Below, piece after piece: positions 55,058 through 63,822 of a stretch of DNA of 64,000 nt. How positions within the stretch are numbered: the first letter of the stretch is position 1; the number at the start of each line of letters is the position of its first letter. The stretch spans positions 124,001 through 188,000 of the forward strand of contig NZ_DASQNA010000041.1 in NCBI RefSeq assembly GCF_035645195.1, read 5' to 3'. The notes beneath the pieces were generated by a model. That model did not search any database, had not been told where the DNA came from, and saw only the letters and a program-made list of their open reading frames with translations. The position numbers and the translations under genes are program-made. The DNA comes from Paenibacillus sp. (GTDB lineage Bacteria; Bacillota; Bacilli; Paenibacillales; YIM-B00363).

Positions 55058-56404
55058 ATGTTAAAGAAATGGTCGATGGCGGCAGTAACGATGGTAACGG
55101 CAGTGACGATGACGGCTTGCGGCGGCGGCACGGCGCAGCAGACGCAAGGCGGCGCAGAGGGCGGAAGCGCGCCGGCGGCGACGAGCGGAGCGAGCGCGAA
55201 CAGCGGCTCCGGCGAAAAGATTACGATCAAGTACTGGTACGCGTTCGGCGGCAAAATCGAGGAAGCGAAAAAACATCTCGTCGAAGAGTTCAATAAATCG
55301 CAGGACCGCATCGAAGTCATTGCCGAGCATCAAGGCAATTACGAAGACTTGCACGCGAAGGTGCAGGCGTCGTTCGCGGCGGGCAACGCCCCGGCCGTTA
55401 GCGATCTGGAGATCGCGTCCACCGGCGTGTTCGCGCGCTCGGGCATGATCCAGGAGCTGACGGCGCTCGCTGAACGCGACGCGGAAGAAGTACAAATCGA
55501 AGACTTCAACCCGGGTCTGATGGGCAACGCATACGTCGACGGCAAGCTGTACGGCCTTCCGTTCATGCGTTCCACGCCGATCCTCTACAAAAACAACACG
55601 ATGCTGAAGGAAGCCGGGCTCGATCCGGAAGGTCCGCGCAACTGGGCGGAGCTCGAGGAATATTCCCGCGTCCTGAAGGAGAAGGGCAAGAACGGCCTCA
55701 CGATGCCGGCGGACATCTGGTTCTACGAAGCGTTCGTCGCGCAAAGCGGCGGCACGGTGCTCAGCGAAGACGGCAAAACGGCGACGTTCAACGGCCCGGC
55801 AGGCGTAGAGCCGGTAGCATTCTGGGAACGTCTGCATGACGAAGGTCTCATTAAGATTCCGGTCGGCAACGAAGGCGGCGCGACGGCGGACAAAGACTGG
55901 GCGAACCAGCTGTCGGCATTCAAATTCGGTTCGACGGCCGGCGTTACGGGGAGCCTCGAAGTCGCGAACGGCGCAGGGTTCGAAATGGGCACGTCGTTCA
56001 TGCCTGCGAACAAATCGTACGGCGTGCCGACGGGCGGCTGCCAGCTCGTCATGACGTCGAAGCTTAGCGACGAAGAGAAAGAAGCGGCTTGGGAATTCAT
56101 TAAGTTTATGACGACGAAGGAAAACACGATTTATCAGCACAAGCATGTAGGTTACTTGCCGACGCGCCTGTCCGCAGTGGAAACGGAAGAACTGCAGCAG
56201 CTGTATAAGGAAGTTCCGCACTTCAAAACGGCGTTCGAGCAGCTCGAATACGCAAGACCGCGCCCGATGGAGAACGCGTACCCGGAAATCGCGACGATCA
56301 TTAAGCAAGCGATCGAGTTGGCCATTCTCGATAAGAACGTAACGCCGCAGCAGGCGATGGACCAAGCCGCGGAGAAGGCGAACAAGCTGTTGAGCGCGCA
56401 ATGA
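55058..56404 (+). CDS. extracellular solute-binding lipoprotein, UgpB-like
   Basis: 448 aa; lipobox MTAC near residues 20-23, Gly/Ala-rich linker, then KYWYAFGGKIEEAKKHLVEEFNKSQDRIEV, the start typical of UgpB-type binding proteins, and NNTMLKEAGLDPEGPRNW. Ligand is inferred as glycerol-3-phosphate or a glycerophosphodiester from the GlpP context. SD GGAGGG. First gene of a full importer with ATPase and two permeases. Confidence 0.88.
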   Translation: MLKKWSMAAVTMVTAVTMTACGGGTAQQTQGGAEGGSAPAATSGASANSGSGEKITIKYWYAFGGKIEEAKKHLVEEFNKSQDRIEVIAEHQGNYEDLHAKVQASFAAGNAPAVSDLEIASTGVFARSGMIQELTALAERDAEEVQIEDFNPGLMGNAYVDGKLYGLPFMRSTPILYKNNTMLKEAGLDPEGPRNWAELEEYSRVLKEKGKNGLTMPADIWFYEAFVAQSGGTVLSEDGKTATFNGPAGVEPVAFWERLHDEGLIKIPVGNEGGATADKDWANQLSAFKFGSTAGVTGSLEVANGAGFEMGTSFMPANKSYGVPTGGCQLVMTSKLSDEEKEAAWEFIKFMTTKENTIYQHKHVGYLPTRLSAVETEELQQLYKEVPHFKTAFEQLEYARPRPMENAYPEIATIIKQAIELAILDKNVTPQQAMDQAAEKANKLLSAQ

Positions 56405-57273
56405 GGAAACTGACCGACATTTCCGTCGTCATCTTCGATATGGACGGAACGTTATACCAAGAAGATACATTCGTCGAACGCTATATCGCTTATATGATGG
56501 CGGAGACGGAAGAGGGGGCCCGGTCGGCGGCGGCGCTTCGCGCGCGAGCGCTGCTGACCGGCGACTCGCCGATCCGGCTCGGGCAATATTATCATCGCGA
56601 GGACGATGTCGTGCTCGTTCGCTCGGGCGGCATCTTCGCGAATGCGTACACGTGGGAAGGCGAACCGCTGGAAGCCGGGCGGTTCGCGGCTTCCTACGCA
56701 TCGATGGAGCCGACGGATGAGCGGCTGCTGTATCTCGGCGACCCGTGGGGCGTCGTCAACGCGCTTCGCCATAAGCATCGGATTCCGCTGGAGACCGCGG
56801 ATGCAGCGTTCCGCCGCGTGCGGGAGGAGATGCTGGAAGCGCCTTATGCGTTTCCGCTCGACGAGTCGCTGCTTCAAGCCGTCCGCGAACTGGACGGGGT
56901 GACGAAAGTGCTTATGACGAACACGTATGAGCAGTCCGCGCTTGATTTCCTGCGTCGCATGGGACTCGACGGCGCATTCGACGACGTCGTACCTGCGGCG
57001 GAGAAGCCGGCGGGCATCGCGGAATACATGGATGCTTTAGTGCGCCGGGGCATCGCCCCTAGCGAAATTTTGTCTATCGGGGACAACCCGTGGAACGACT
57101 TGCTGCCGGCGAAGCGGCTCGGCGCCCTTACCTGCTGCATATCGCCGTACGAACTGGCGGAAGAGGAATCCTGGGATATACGAGTTCATACGGTCGGCGA
57201 GCTCGCCGCTTTGCTTCGTGAGCTGCGCGAAGCGAAGCGCGGCGAGCGGTCGACGGCGGCGCAACTCAACTAA
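56401..57273 (+). CDS. HAD family hydrolase
   Basis: 290 aa, four-base overlap with the binding protein gene. Motif I FDMDGTLY (Asp13, Asp15), motif II LMTNTYE, Lys in PAAEKPAG and motif IV GDNPWNDLLPAK are present. Inserted within an ABC operon, so probably a phosphatase acting on the imported phosphorylated compound (for example glycerol-3-phosphate); inference only. Confidence 0.88.
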   Translation: MRKLTDISVVIFDMDGTLYQEDTFVERYIAYMMAETEEGARSAAALRARALLTGDSPIRLGQYYHREDDVVLVRSGGIFANAYTWEGEPLEAGRFAASYASMEPTDERLLYLGDPWGVVNALRHKHRIPLETADAAFRRVREEMLEAPYAFPLDESLLQAVRELDGVTKVLMTNTYEQSALDFLRRMGLDGAFDDVVPAAEKPAGIAEYMDALVRRGIAPSEILSIGDNPWNDLLPAKRLGALTCCISPYELAEEESWDIRVHTVGELAALLRELREAKRGERSTAAQLN

Positions 57274-57286
57274 GGAGGCGGAACGA

Positions 57287-58354
57287 TTGGCGAAGATCGA
57301 ACTGAAAAACATCGTCAAACGGTTTAAAGACGAGACGGTCATCCCGAGCCTGAACCTGACGATTCGGGACGGCTCGTTCACGGTGCTCGTCGGTCCTTCG
57401 GGCTGCGGCAAGTCGACGACGCTGCGGATGATCGCCGGTCTCGAGAAGCAATCGAGCGGGGATATTTGGATCGGAGATAAATTGGTGAACGACACGGCGC
57501 CGGGCATGCGGGACGTCGCCATGGTGTTCCAAAACTATGCTTTGTACCCGACGATGACGGTGCGCGACAACATCGAATTCGGCCTCAAAAACCGGAAGGT
57601 GCCGAAGCCGGAGCGGGAAGCGCTCGTGAAAGAAATATCCGAAATCGTCGGTTTGACGCCTTACCTCGATAAGAAGCCGCAGACGCTGTCGGGCGGCCAG
57701 CGGCAGCGGGTGGCGCTCGCCCGCGCGATGGTGAAGAAGCCGAAGGTGTTCATTCTAGACGAACCGCTGTCCAACTTGGACGCGAAGCTGCGCAGCCAAA
57801 TGCGGACGGAGCTCATCCAGCTGCACCAGCGTCTCGGCACGACGTTCGTGTATGTCACGCACGATCAAGTCGAAGCGATGTCGATGGGCGACGAAATCGT
57901 CGTTATGAATAAGGGCGTCATTCAACAGCAGGACGCGCCGATGACGCTGTATGAGGAGCCGAAAAATTTGTTTGCGGCGCAGTTCATCGGCTCGCCGGCG
58001 ATGAACGTATTCCCGTATCATGCCGGCCTCGGATTAGTACCTAACGTCGAGGGCGACATCGCTCATGTAGGCTTCCGGCCGGAGCATGTCCGGTTCGGCG
58101 AAGCCCGCGGCGAGGAAGGTCTCGCGCTCGCAGGCGAAATCGTAACGCGCGAAAGCTTGGGCGCCGAAACGATTTACCAAATTCGCACGGAGGCGGGCTC
58201 GTTGTTCGCGAAAACGTTCCTCGCCCCGGTCGAGCAGTCGTCCCGCGCGGCGATGTTCGTACCGCAGGAGCGGCTATACTTCTTCGGCGCCGACGGCCAG
58301 CGTCTGTACGCGAAAGAACCGGTCCGGCCGCTGACGGCCGTCGGGGGAGTGTAA
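57287..58354 (+). CDS. ugpC: ABC transporter ATP-binding protein, UgpC/MsmX/MalK family
   Basis: 355 aa. TTG start after AAGGAGG. Walker A GPSGCGKST (36-44), Q-loop, signature LSGGQRQR, Walker B VFILDEP, H-loop YVTHDQVEAM, then the C-terminal OB-like domain with GFRPEHV. It is the only importer ATPase seen in the window and belongs to the family of multitask ATPases that energise several sugar importers. It may therefore also power the other importers encoded here. Confidence 0.93.
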   Translation: MAKIELKNIVKRFKDETVIPSLNLTIRDGSFTVLVGPSGCGKSTTLRMIAGLEKQSSGDIWIGDKLVNDTAPGMRDVAMVFQNYALYPTMTVRDNIEFGLKNRKVPKPEREALVKEISEIVGLTPYLDKKPQTLSGGQRQRVALARAMVKKPKVFILDEPLSNLDAKLRSQMRTELIQLHQRLGTTFVYVTHDQVEAMSMGDEIVVMNKGVIQQQDAPMTLYEEPKNLFAAQFIGSPAMNVFPYHAGLGLVPNVEGDIAHVGFRPEHVRFGEARGEEGLALAGEIVTRESLGAETIYQIRTEAGSLFAKTFLAPVEQSSRAAMFVPQERLYFFGADGQRLYAKEPVRPLTAVGGV

Positions 58355-58355
58355 G

Positions 58356-59228
58356 ATGCGTTATTGGGAGCGAATTCGCCCTTACGCGATGGTGTCGCCG
58401 TCGATTCTCATCTTTGCGATCTTTTTCATCTACCCGATCTTGTTCATGATCTATTTAAGTACGTTCAGCTGGGATTTCGTGAGCCCGACGAAAACGTTCG
58501 TCGGCTTCCAAAACTTCGTCGATCTGTTCAAGGAGGAAGGGTTCCGGCAGGTCATCCGTAACTCTACGATATATACGTTTCTCGCGGTGACGCTGACGAC
58601 CGGCATCGCGCTGGCGGCGGCGATTTGGCTGAATCGCTCCACTTGGCTGCACGGCTTCGTGCAGGGGGCGATCTTCAGTCCGCACATCATTTCGCTCGTG
58701 TCGATTTCGCTGCTGTGGAGCTGGCTGATGGATCCGGAGTACGGCCTCTTGAACTGGGTGATCGGGCTGTTCGGCATCGGGCCGAGCGGATGGCTCAACG
58801 ATCCAAGCACCTCGCTCTTTTCGCTCGTGCTTGTTGCTATCTGGAAAAACGTAGGCTTTAACACGCTCGTGTTTATCGCGGGGCTGCAAAGTATCCCGAG
58901 AGATATTTACGAGGCAGCCGACCTCGACCGGTCCAAGCCATGGACGACGTTTTATCGGTTGACGCTGCCGATGCTGTCGCCGACCGTCTTCTTCCTCGTC
59001 GTCATCAACATGATCGATTCGTTCAAAGTGTTCGAGACGATCGCGATCATGACGCAGGGCGGACCGATCAATACGACGAACACGCTCGTGTATTACATCT
59101 ACGAATACGGGTTCCGCTTCTTCAAGATCGGCTATGCATCCGCGGCCGGCGTCGTGCTGCTCGTCATCATCGGCGCGCTGACGATCCTGTATTTCAAGCT
59201 GTTGTCCCGCCGCGTCCATTACCGTTGA
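58356..59228 (+). CDS. ABC transporter permease (UgpA/MalF type)
   Basis: 290 aa, six TM segments, EAA loop YEAADLDRSKPWTTFYRLTLPML. Starts two bases after the ATPase stop. Substrate inferred from the operon. Confidence 0.9.
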   Translation: MRYWERIRPYAMVSPSILIFAIFFIYPILFMIYLSTFSWDFVSPTKTFVGFQNFVDLFKEEGFRQVIRNSTIYTFLAVTLTTGIALAAAIWLNRSTWLHGFVQGAIFSPHIISLVSISLLWSWLMDPEYGLLNWVIGLFGIGPSGWLNDPSTSLFSLVLVAIWKNVGFNTLVFIAGLQSIPRDIYEAADLDRSKPWTTFYRLTLPMLSPTVFFLVVINMIDSFKVFETIAIMTQGGPINTTNTLVYYIYEYGFRFFKIGYASAAGVVLLVIIGALTILYFKLLSRRVHYR

Positions 59229-59244
59229 GAAAGGAGGCGCATCG

Positions 59245-60144
59245 ATGAAAGCCCTGAACCGCGAGATGTGGAATCCGCCGGCGGAACGCCCCGACCTTTG
59301 GTCGGCGCTGTCGCCCGTCAAACTGCTGCAATACGCGAAATCGGCGATCAGCGTCGCGGGCATGCTCCTGGTTGTCGTCATCTTCGCGATGCCGTTCTTC
59401 TGGATGTTGTCCACATCGTTCAAGACGCTGCCGGAAACGATGATTTTCCCGCCGGAATGGATCCCGCGCAGCCTCGAGTGGTCGAACTACGCCAGCGCGT
59501 GGAATTCGGGACCGTTCCCGCAATACTTCGTCAACAGCTTCGTGGTAGCGATCGGCATACTCGTGTTCCAATTCGCTACGATCATTCCGGCTGCTTACGC
59601 TTTCGCTCGGTACACGTTCAAAGGCTCCAGCGTGCTGTTCGGTCTCGTCATGATCACGCTCATGATCCCGTCGCAGCTGATCTTCCTTCCGGTCTACCTG
59701 CAGCTCAGCCAATGGCAGCTGCTCAACACCCATTGGGCGCTGATCTTGCCGTTCGCTTCCAGCGCCTTCGGGATCTTCCTGCTTAGGCAGTCGTTCATGC
59801 AGGTATCGGAAGAGCTGCTCGAAGCCGCGCGGCTCGACAACGCGCCGGAATGGAAAATTATTTGGAAAATCATGGTCCCCATGGCGAAGCCCGTCCTCGT
59901 CACGTTCGCGCTGTTCAGCTTTATCGCGCATTGGAACGATTATTTTTGGCCGCTCGTCATGACGACGGACGAAACGGCGCGCACGCTGCCGCTCGGCATC
60001 GCGAAAATTCGCGAAGTCGAAGGGGTGGAGACGTGGAACGTGTTGATGGCCGGCAACGTCATTCTCGTGCTGCCGATTTTAATCGCCTTTTTCTTCGCCC
60101 AACGCCAAATTATACGGGCGTTCGTATACACAGGGGTAAAGTAA
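59245..60144 (+). CDS. ABC transporter permease (UgpE/MalG type)
   Basis: 299 aa, partner permease, EAA loop LEAARLDNAPEWKIIWKIMVPMA and C-terminal QIIRAFVYTGVK. GAAAGGAGG upstream. Closes the operon before a strong terminator. Confidence 0.9.
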   Translation: MKALNREMWNPPAERPDLWSALSPVKLLQYAKSAISVAGMLLVVVIFAMPFFWMLSTSFKTLPETMIFPPEWIPRSLEWSNYASAWNSGPFPQYFVNSFVVAIGILVFQFATIIPAAYAFARYTFKGSSVLFGLVMITLMIPSQLIFLPVYLQLSQWQLLNTHWALILPFASSAFGIFLLRQSFMQVSEELLEAARLDNAPEWKIIWKIMVPMAKPVLVTFALFSFIAHWNDYFWPLVMTTDETARTLPLGIAKIREVEGVETWNVLMAGNVILVLPILIAFFFAQRQIIRAFVYTGVK

Positions 60145-60166
60145 GCTTCCCCGACGAACGCCAAAA

Positions 60167-60206
60167 GAACGCGGTCCGGATTTGCCGGCCGCGTTCTTTT
60201 TTTACA
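60167..60206 (+). terminator. intrinsic terminator after the Ugp-like operon
   Basis: GAACGCGG-CCGG / CCGG-CCGCGTTC stem and a TTTTTTT tail. Confidence 0.9.
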
Positions 60207-60312
60207 AAAATACTGGTAAAATAACGGATTTTTACCTATTTAGGTCGGATTTTTTCACCTATGTTCAGAAAGAGATTGCGATATAATAGAGAACGACATT
60301 TTTTTGGGAGGA

Positions 60313-60328
60313 ATGCAAACGCTTACAT
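60313..60328 (+). promoter_or_regulatory. cre site before the membrane AraC regulator
   Basis: ATGCAAACGCTTACAT matches the cre consensus at every position, 26 bp downstream of TATAAT (60282-60287), a roadblock-type position. Confidence 0.7.
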
Positions 60329-60362
60329 CATAATCACCATCGGAAGGGCAGGCGATACGCGC

Positions 60363-62651
60363 ATGTTTCAACGCAGCGCAACCCAATCGGCGAAAAAGGG
60401 GACCTATTATAAAAAAAGCTTAATCATGTTTTTGCTCACGGCGAGCATACCCGGATTGATTACCGGCGCGATAATTTACTTTTTCGTCATTGGCGGCATG
60501 GAGCGCCATCTCGGCGCTTTGCATCAGGAGCAAATCGAAGAACGGGCCCGGAACGTGGACGACCAGCTGCAATATTTGGAGCTGAACCTCGCGCATTGGG
60601 CGTTCGACCCGCGATTCGGCTCGGGGATGCGCGACCTCGATTTCGTGTACTATTTTCAAGAAACGAACGATATCAGCAAGACGCTGGTCGTCATGCAGGG
60701 CTCGCATCCGCTCATTAAAGATACGGAGCTATACGTCGGCGGGAGAGAGAAGCCCGTCCTCTTCCAGCCCGGCTACCGGAGGCTAACCGATCCTTCGCGC
60801 ATACGGGAATACCAACGGCTGATGGACGATGGCCGCACCGTATATTGGATCAGCGACCGAGAGCCCATTACGTTGGTTCACAAAGTGCCGGGAGACAGTC
60901 AGACGCCGTTCGCGCTGCTGTCGCTGACGCTTGAGCGGGAGAGGCTGTTGAATTTGCTGCGCACGTTGACTCCGTACAATGAAGGGATCACGATGCTCTT
61001 AGACGGGGAGGGCCGAAGCATCGTGTCGGACAGTACGGTGGGCGCGGAAGCGACGGAGACGCTGCGCGAGCGGGTCGCGAAGCGGCTGCTCGAGTCGCCG
61101 AACGGGACGTTCGTGTTCGAGACGGGAGATGTCGCGTACACCGTTTCCTACGGGAGGATGCCCCGGATCGAGACGGAGTGGACGTACGTGTCGGCCGCTC
61201 CGCTCACCGCGATCGTGTCGTCGGCCGTCGTCACGTCGAACATCATTCTCGCCGTCAGTTCGTTGGGTTTGCTTGCGGCGGTCGTCTTATCGTGGTTTGC
61301 GTCCAACCGCATGTATTCGCCGGTAGCGCGCATGCTCCAGGTGTTGACCGGCGGAACACCCCACGAGCTGAAGCCGCACGGACTGGACGAATTCCAGTTC
61401 CTCGAGCACCGGTGGACGGACCTGACGCAGGAAAGCCGCAACCTGCAGGAGCGTCTTCGCGAGCAGGTGCCGCATCTGCGAATCGGCTTCCTGCAGCAGC
61501 TGCTCCAAGGTCATTTGTACGGCTACTCGGAGGAGGAGCTTCGCGAGCGGCTGCGCAAGTACGAATGGGACGTCGCCGGCCATTCGTTTTATTTGATGTA
61601 CATTCAATTGACCGGCCACGACAGCGTATCCGACCGATTCTCCGGCGACGAGAGCCTCGTGTCGTTCTCGGCGTCGAACATCATCGACGAGCTGGCGCGA
61701 GAGCGGTTCGGGCAATATTGCGTCATACCTTTCTATAACCTCTCCGCCGGGTTGTTAATTTCTTGTCCGGCGGATGAGGATACGGAGCGGCGCCTGCGCG
61801 AGCTAGGGGACGACATGACGAAGGCGATCAACGCGATTTTAAAAATGAGGGTGTCGATTACGATCGGCCGTTCCGAAGGCTGCGTCAAACGGCTGTCGGA
61901 CGTGTTCATGGAAGTCGAGCGGGCGTCGAACTATCGGCAATTCGGCAACAAAAATCAAATTATCGACCTGAACGAAGCGACGGCCGAACCGGAGAGCGGC
62001 GAAAGCAAATATCCGTTCTCTCTGGAGAAAGACATCGTACAGGCGCTGCGCATGGGACGCAGCCAGGAGGCGGGCAAGCTCACCTCGGCGTTCCTGCAAG
62101 AGCTGCAAACCGCGAGGGGGTCGGAATACGGCGTGCAGCAGGGTATGCTGCAGCTGTACGGCAGCCTGCGCCACGCGGTGCTCGAATCCGGGTTCGACGC
62201 AGGCCGTTGGCTCGGCGGAGCGAACGGCTTCGGCGAGCTGTCGCAAATGCGCGAACCGGGCAAGATGCTTGAATGGATGAAGCGTCACATGATCGAACCG
62301 TTCGTGAAGGAGCTCGAAGCGCGGGCGGATGCCGAAATGAAACGGATGGTCGATCAGACGGTCGCATATATCGACGAAAACTATTGGAAGGACATTTCGC
62401 TCGAGCAGTGCGCCGATTTGGCGGGGACGACCCCCTATACGCTGAGCAAGTGGTTCAAGCAGACGACGGGCGTCAATTTTATCGACTATTTGACGAACGT
62501 CCGCATCGAACGGGCGAAAACGCTCCTTCGCGAATCGGACAAAAAAATTAACGACATCGCGGAAGCGGTCGGTTACCAACAGAGCTATTTCAACCGTATC
62601 TTCAAAAAGCAAGTCGGCGTGACGCCCGGCCAATACCGCGATATGACGTGA
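60363..62651 (+). CDS. membrane-anchored AraC family regulator with extracellular sensor
   Basis: 762 aa: TM near 18-38, a Cache-like extracellular domain (about 40-290), a second TM near 300-320, a long cytoplasmic region (about 350-650) and a C-terminal AraC double helix-turn-helix with ISLEQCADLAGTTPYTLSKWFKQTTG and INDIAEAVGYQQSYFNRIFKKQVG. This one-component layout fuses sensing and DNA binding without phosphorylation. It probably controls the permease operon starting at 62831. ATG 60363 has a weak SD; the upstream start region is not well supported. Confidence 0.85.
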   Translation: MFQRSATQSAKKGTYYKKSLIMFLLTASIPGLITGAIIYFFVIGGMERHLGALHQEQIEERARNVDDQLQYLELNLAHWAFDPRFGSGMRDLDFVYYFQETNDISKTLVVMQGSHPLIKDTELYVGGREKPVLFQPGYRRLTDPSRIREYQRLMDDGRTVYWISDREPITLVHKVPGDSQTPFALLSLTLERERLLNLLRTLTPYNEGITMLLDGEGRSIVSDSTVGAEATETLRERVAKRLLESPNGTFVFETGDVAYTVSYGRMPRIETEWTYVSAAPLTAIVSSAVVTSNIILAVSSLGLLAAVVLSWFASNRMYSPVARMLQVLTGGTPHELKPHGLDEFQFLEHRWTDLTQESRNLQERLREQVPHLRIGFLQQLLQGHLYGYSEEELRERLRKYEWDVAGHSFYLMYIQLTGHDSVSDRFSGDESLVSFSASNIIDELARERFGQYCVIPFYNLSAGLLISCPADEDTERRLRELGDDMTKAINAILKMRVSITIGRSEGCVKRLSDVFMEVERASNYRQFGNKNQIIDLNEATAEPESGESKYPFSLEKDIVQALRMGRSQEAGKLTSAFLQELQTARGSEYGVQQGMLQLYGSLRHAVLESGFDAGRWLGGANGFGELSQMREPGKMLEWMKRHMIEPFVKELEARADAEMKRMVDQTVAYIDENYWKDISLEQCADLAGTTPYTLSKWFKQTTGVNFIDYLTNVRIERAKTLLRESDKKINDIAEAVGYQQSYFNRIFKKQVGVTPGQYRDMT

Positions 62652-62693
62652 TCCGCAAGAAATGAAACATCCGACAAAAGAGTGCAATCGACA

Positions 62694-62725
62694 GCGAAAG
62701 GCCTTGATACGCAAGGCCTTTTCGC
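62694..62725 (+). terminator. intrinsic terminator after the AraC regulator
   Basis: GCGAAAGGCCTTG / CAAGGCCTTTTCGC arms with a 5-nt loop; tail CTTGCAAAAATG is not T-rich, so moderate strength. Confidence 0.65.
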
Positions 62726-62741
62726 TTGCAAAAATGTTGAA

Positions 62742-62757
62742 TTGAAAGCGATCTCAC
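62742..62757 (+). promoter_or_regulatory. cre-like site before the LplB-type permease
   Basis: TTGAAAGCGATCTCAC matches 15 of 16 consensus positions, 74 bp before the ATG at 62831. Confidence 0.5.
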
Positions 62758-62830
62758 CCTTGTTCCATACTCAGGTTAACCGCAGCGGCGATGGCTGCCG
62801 CGGGACTCAATACCCGAAAGGAGCATTCCG

Positions 62831-63802
62831 ATGAATTCGTCGCTGCCGTCATCCCATGAAGCTTACGCGACGCCGCACGCAACGATGCGCAAGGCGACGC
62901 GGCCCTGGATCAGCAAGCTGAAGAGGGATCGTTGGTTATACCTTCTGTTGCTGCCCGGTCTACTGTATTTTATCGTTTTCAAATATTTGCCCATGTGGGG
63001 CGTGCTGATCGCATTTCAAAACTATTCGCCGTTTCTCGGCTTTTTCGGAAGCGACTGGATCGGCTTCGAGCATTTCCGGAATTTCTTCGCCAATCCGGAT
63101 TTCGAAAGATTGCTGCGCAACACGTTAATCTTGGCCGTATACGACTTAGCGTTTTTCTTCCCGGCTCCGATCATTATCGCGCTGCTGCTGAACGAAATTC
63201 GGATCGACATTTTCAAACGGTTCGTGCAAACGATGGTGTATGTGCCTCACTTCGTATCGATGGTGATCGTGGCGAGCATGACGTACGTCTTCCTGACGCC
63301 GAACGGCGGCATCCTGTACGAATTGATTGCGCTGATTACCGGTAAGCAAATCAATTTCCTCAGCGATCCGGCTTGGTTCCGCCCGTTAATCATTCTGCAA
63401 ATCATGTGGAAGGAGACGGGCTGGGGGACGATCATTTTTCTCGCCGCGCTCGCTTCGGTCGACGTAGAACAGTACGAAGCTGCGATCGTCGACGGCGCGA
63501 CTCGATTCCAACGGCTGCTTCATATTACGCTTCCCGCGATCAGCAGCACCATCGTCATTTTGTTGATCTTACGGATGGGGAACTTCCTAGACAACGGCTT
63601 TGAGCAAATTTTCCTGATGACGAACTCGCTGAACCGCTCCGTCGCCGATGTGTTCGATACGTATGTGTACTTCGTAGGCATTACGCAAGGCGCATTCAGT
63701 TACAGTACGGCGATCGGCTTATTCAAATCGCTCGTCGGCATCGTATTGATCTACGGCAGCAACTGGCTCGCGAAAAAGTTCGGACAAGAAGGCATTTTAT
63801 AG
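62831..63802 (+). CDS. ABC transporter permease, LplB family
   Basis: 323 aa, six TM segments, LYLLLLPGLLYFIVFKYLPMWGVLIAFQNYSPF, EAA loop YEAAIVDGATRFQRLLHITLPAI. The N-terminal 30 residues precede the usual family start. GAAAGGAGC upstream. First gene of another Lpl-type importer that continues outside the window. Confidence 0.9.
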   Translation: MNSSLPSSHEAYATPHATMRKATRPWISKLKRDRWLYLLLLPGLLYFIVFKYLPMWGVLIAFQNYSPFLGFFGSDWIGFEHFRNFFANPDFERLLRNTLILAVYDLAFFFPAPIIIALLLNEIRIDIFKRFVQTMVYVPHFVSMVIVASMTYVFLTPNGGILYELIALITGKQINFLSDPAWFRPLIILQIMWKETGWGTIIFLAALASVDVEQYEAAIVDGATRFQRLLHITLPAISSTIVILLILRMGNFLDNGFEQIFLMTNSLNRSVADVFDTYVYFVGITQGAFSYSTAIGLFKSLVGIVLIYGSNWLAKKFGQEGIL

Positions 63803-63822
63803 CGTCAAAGGGGTGAAACAAA

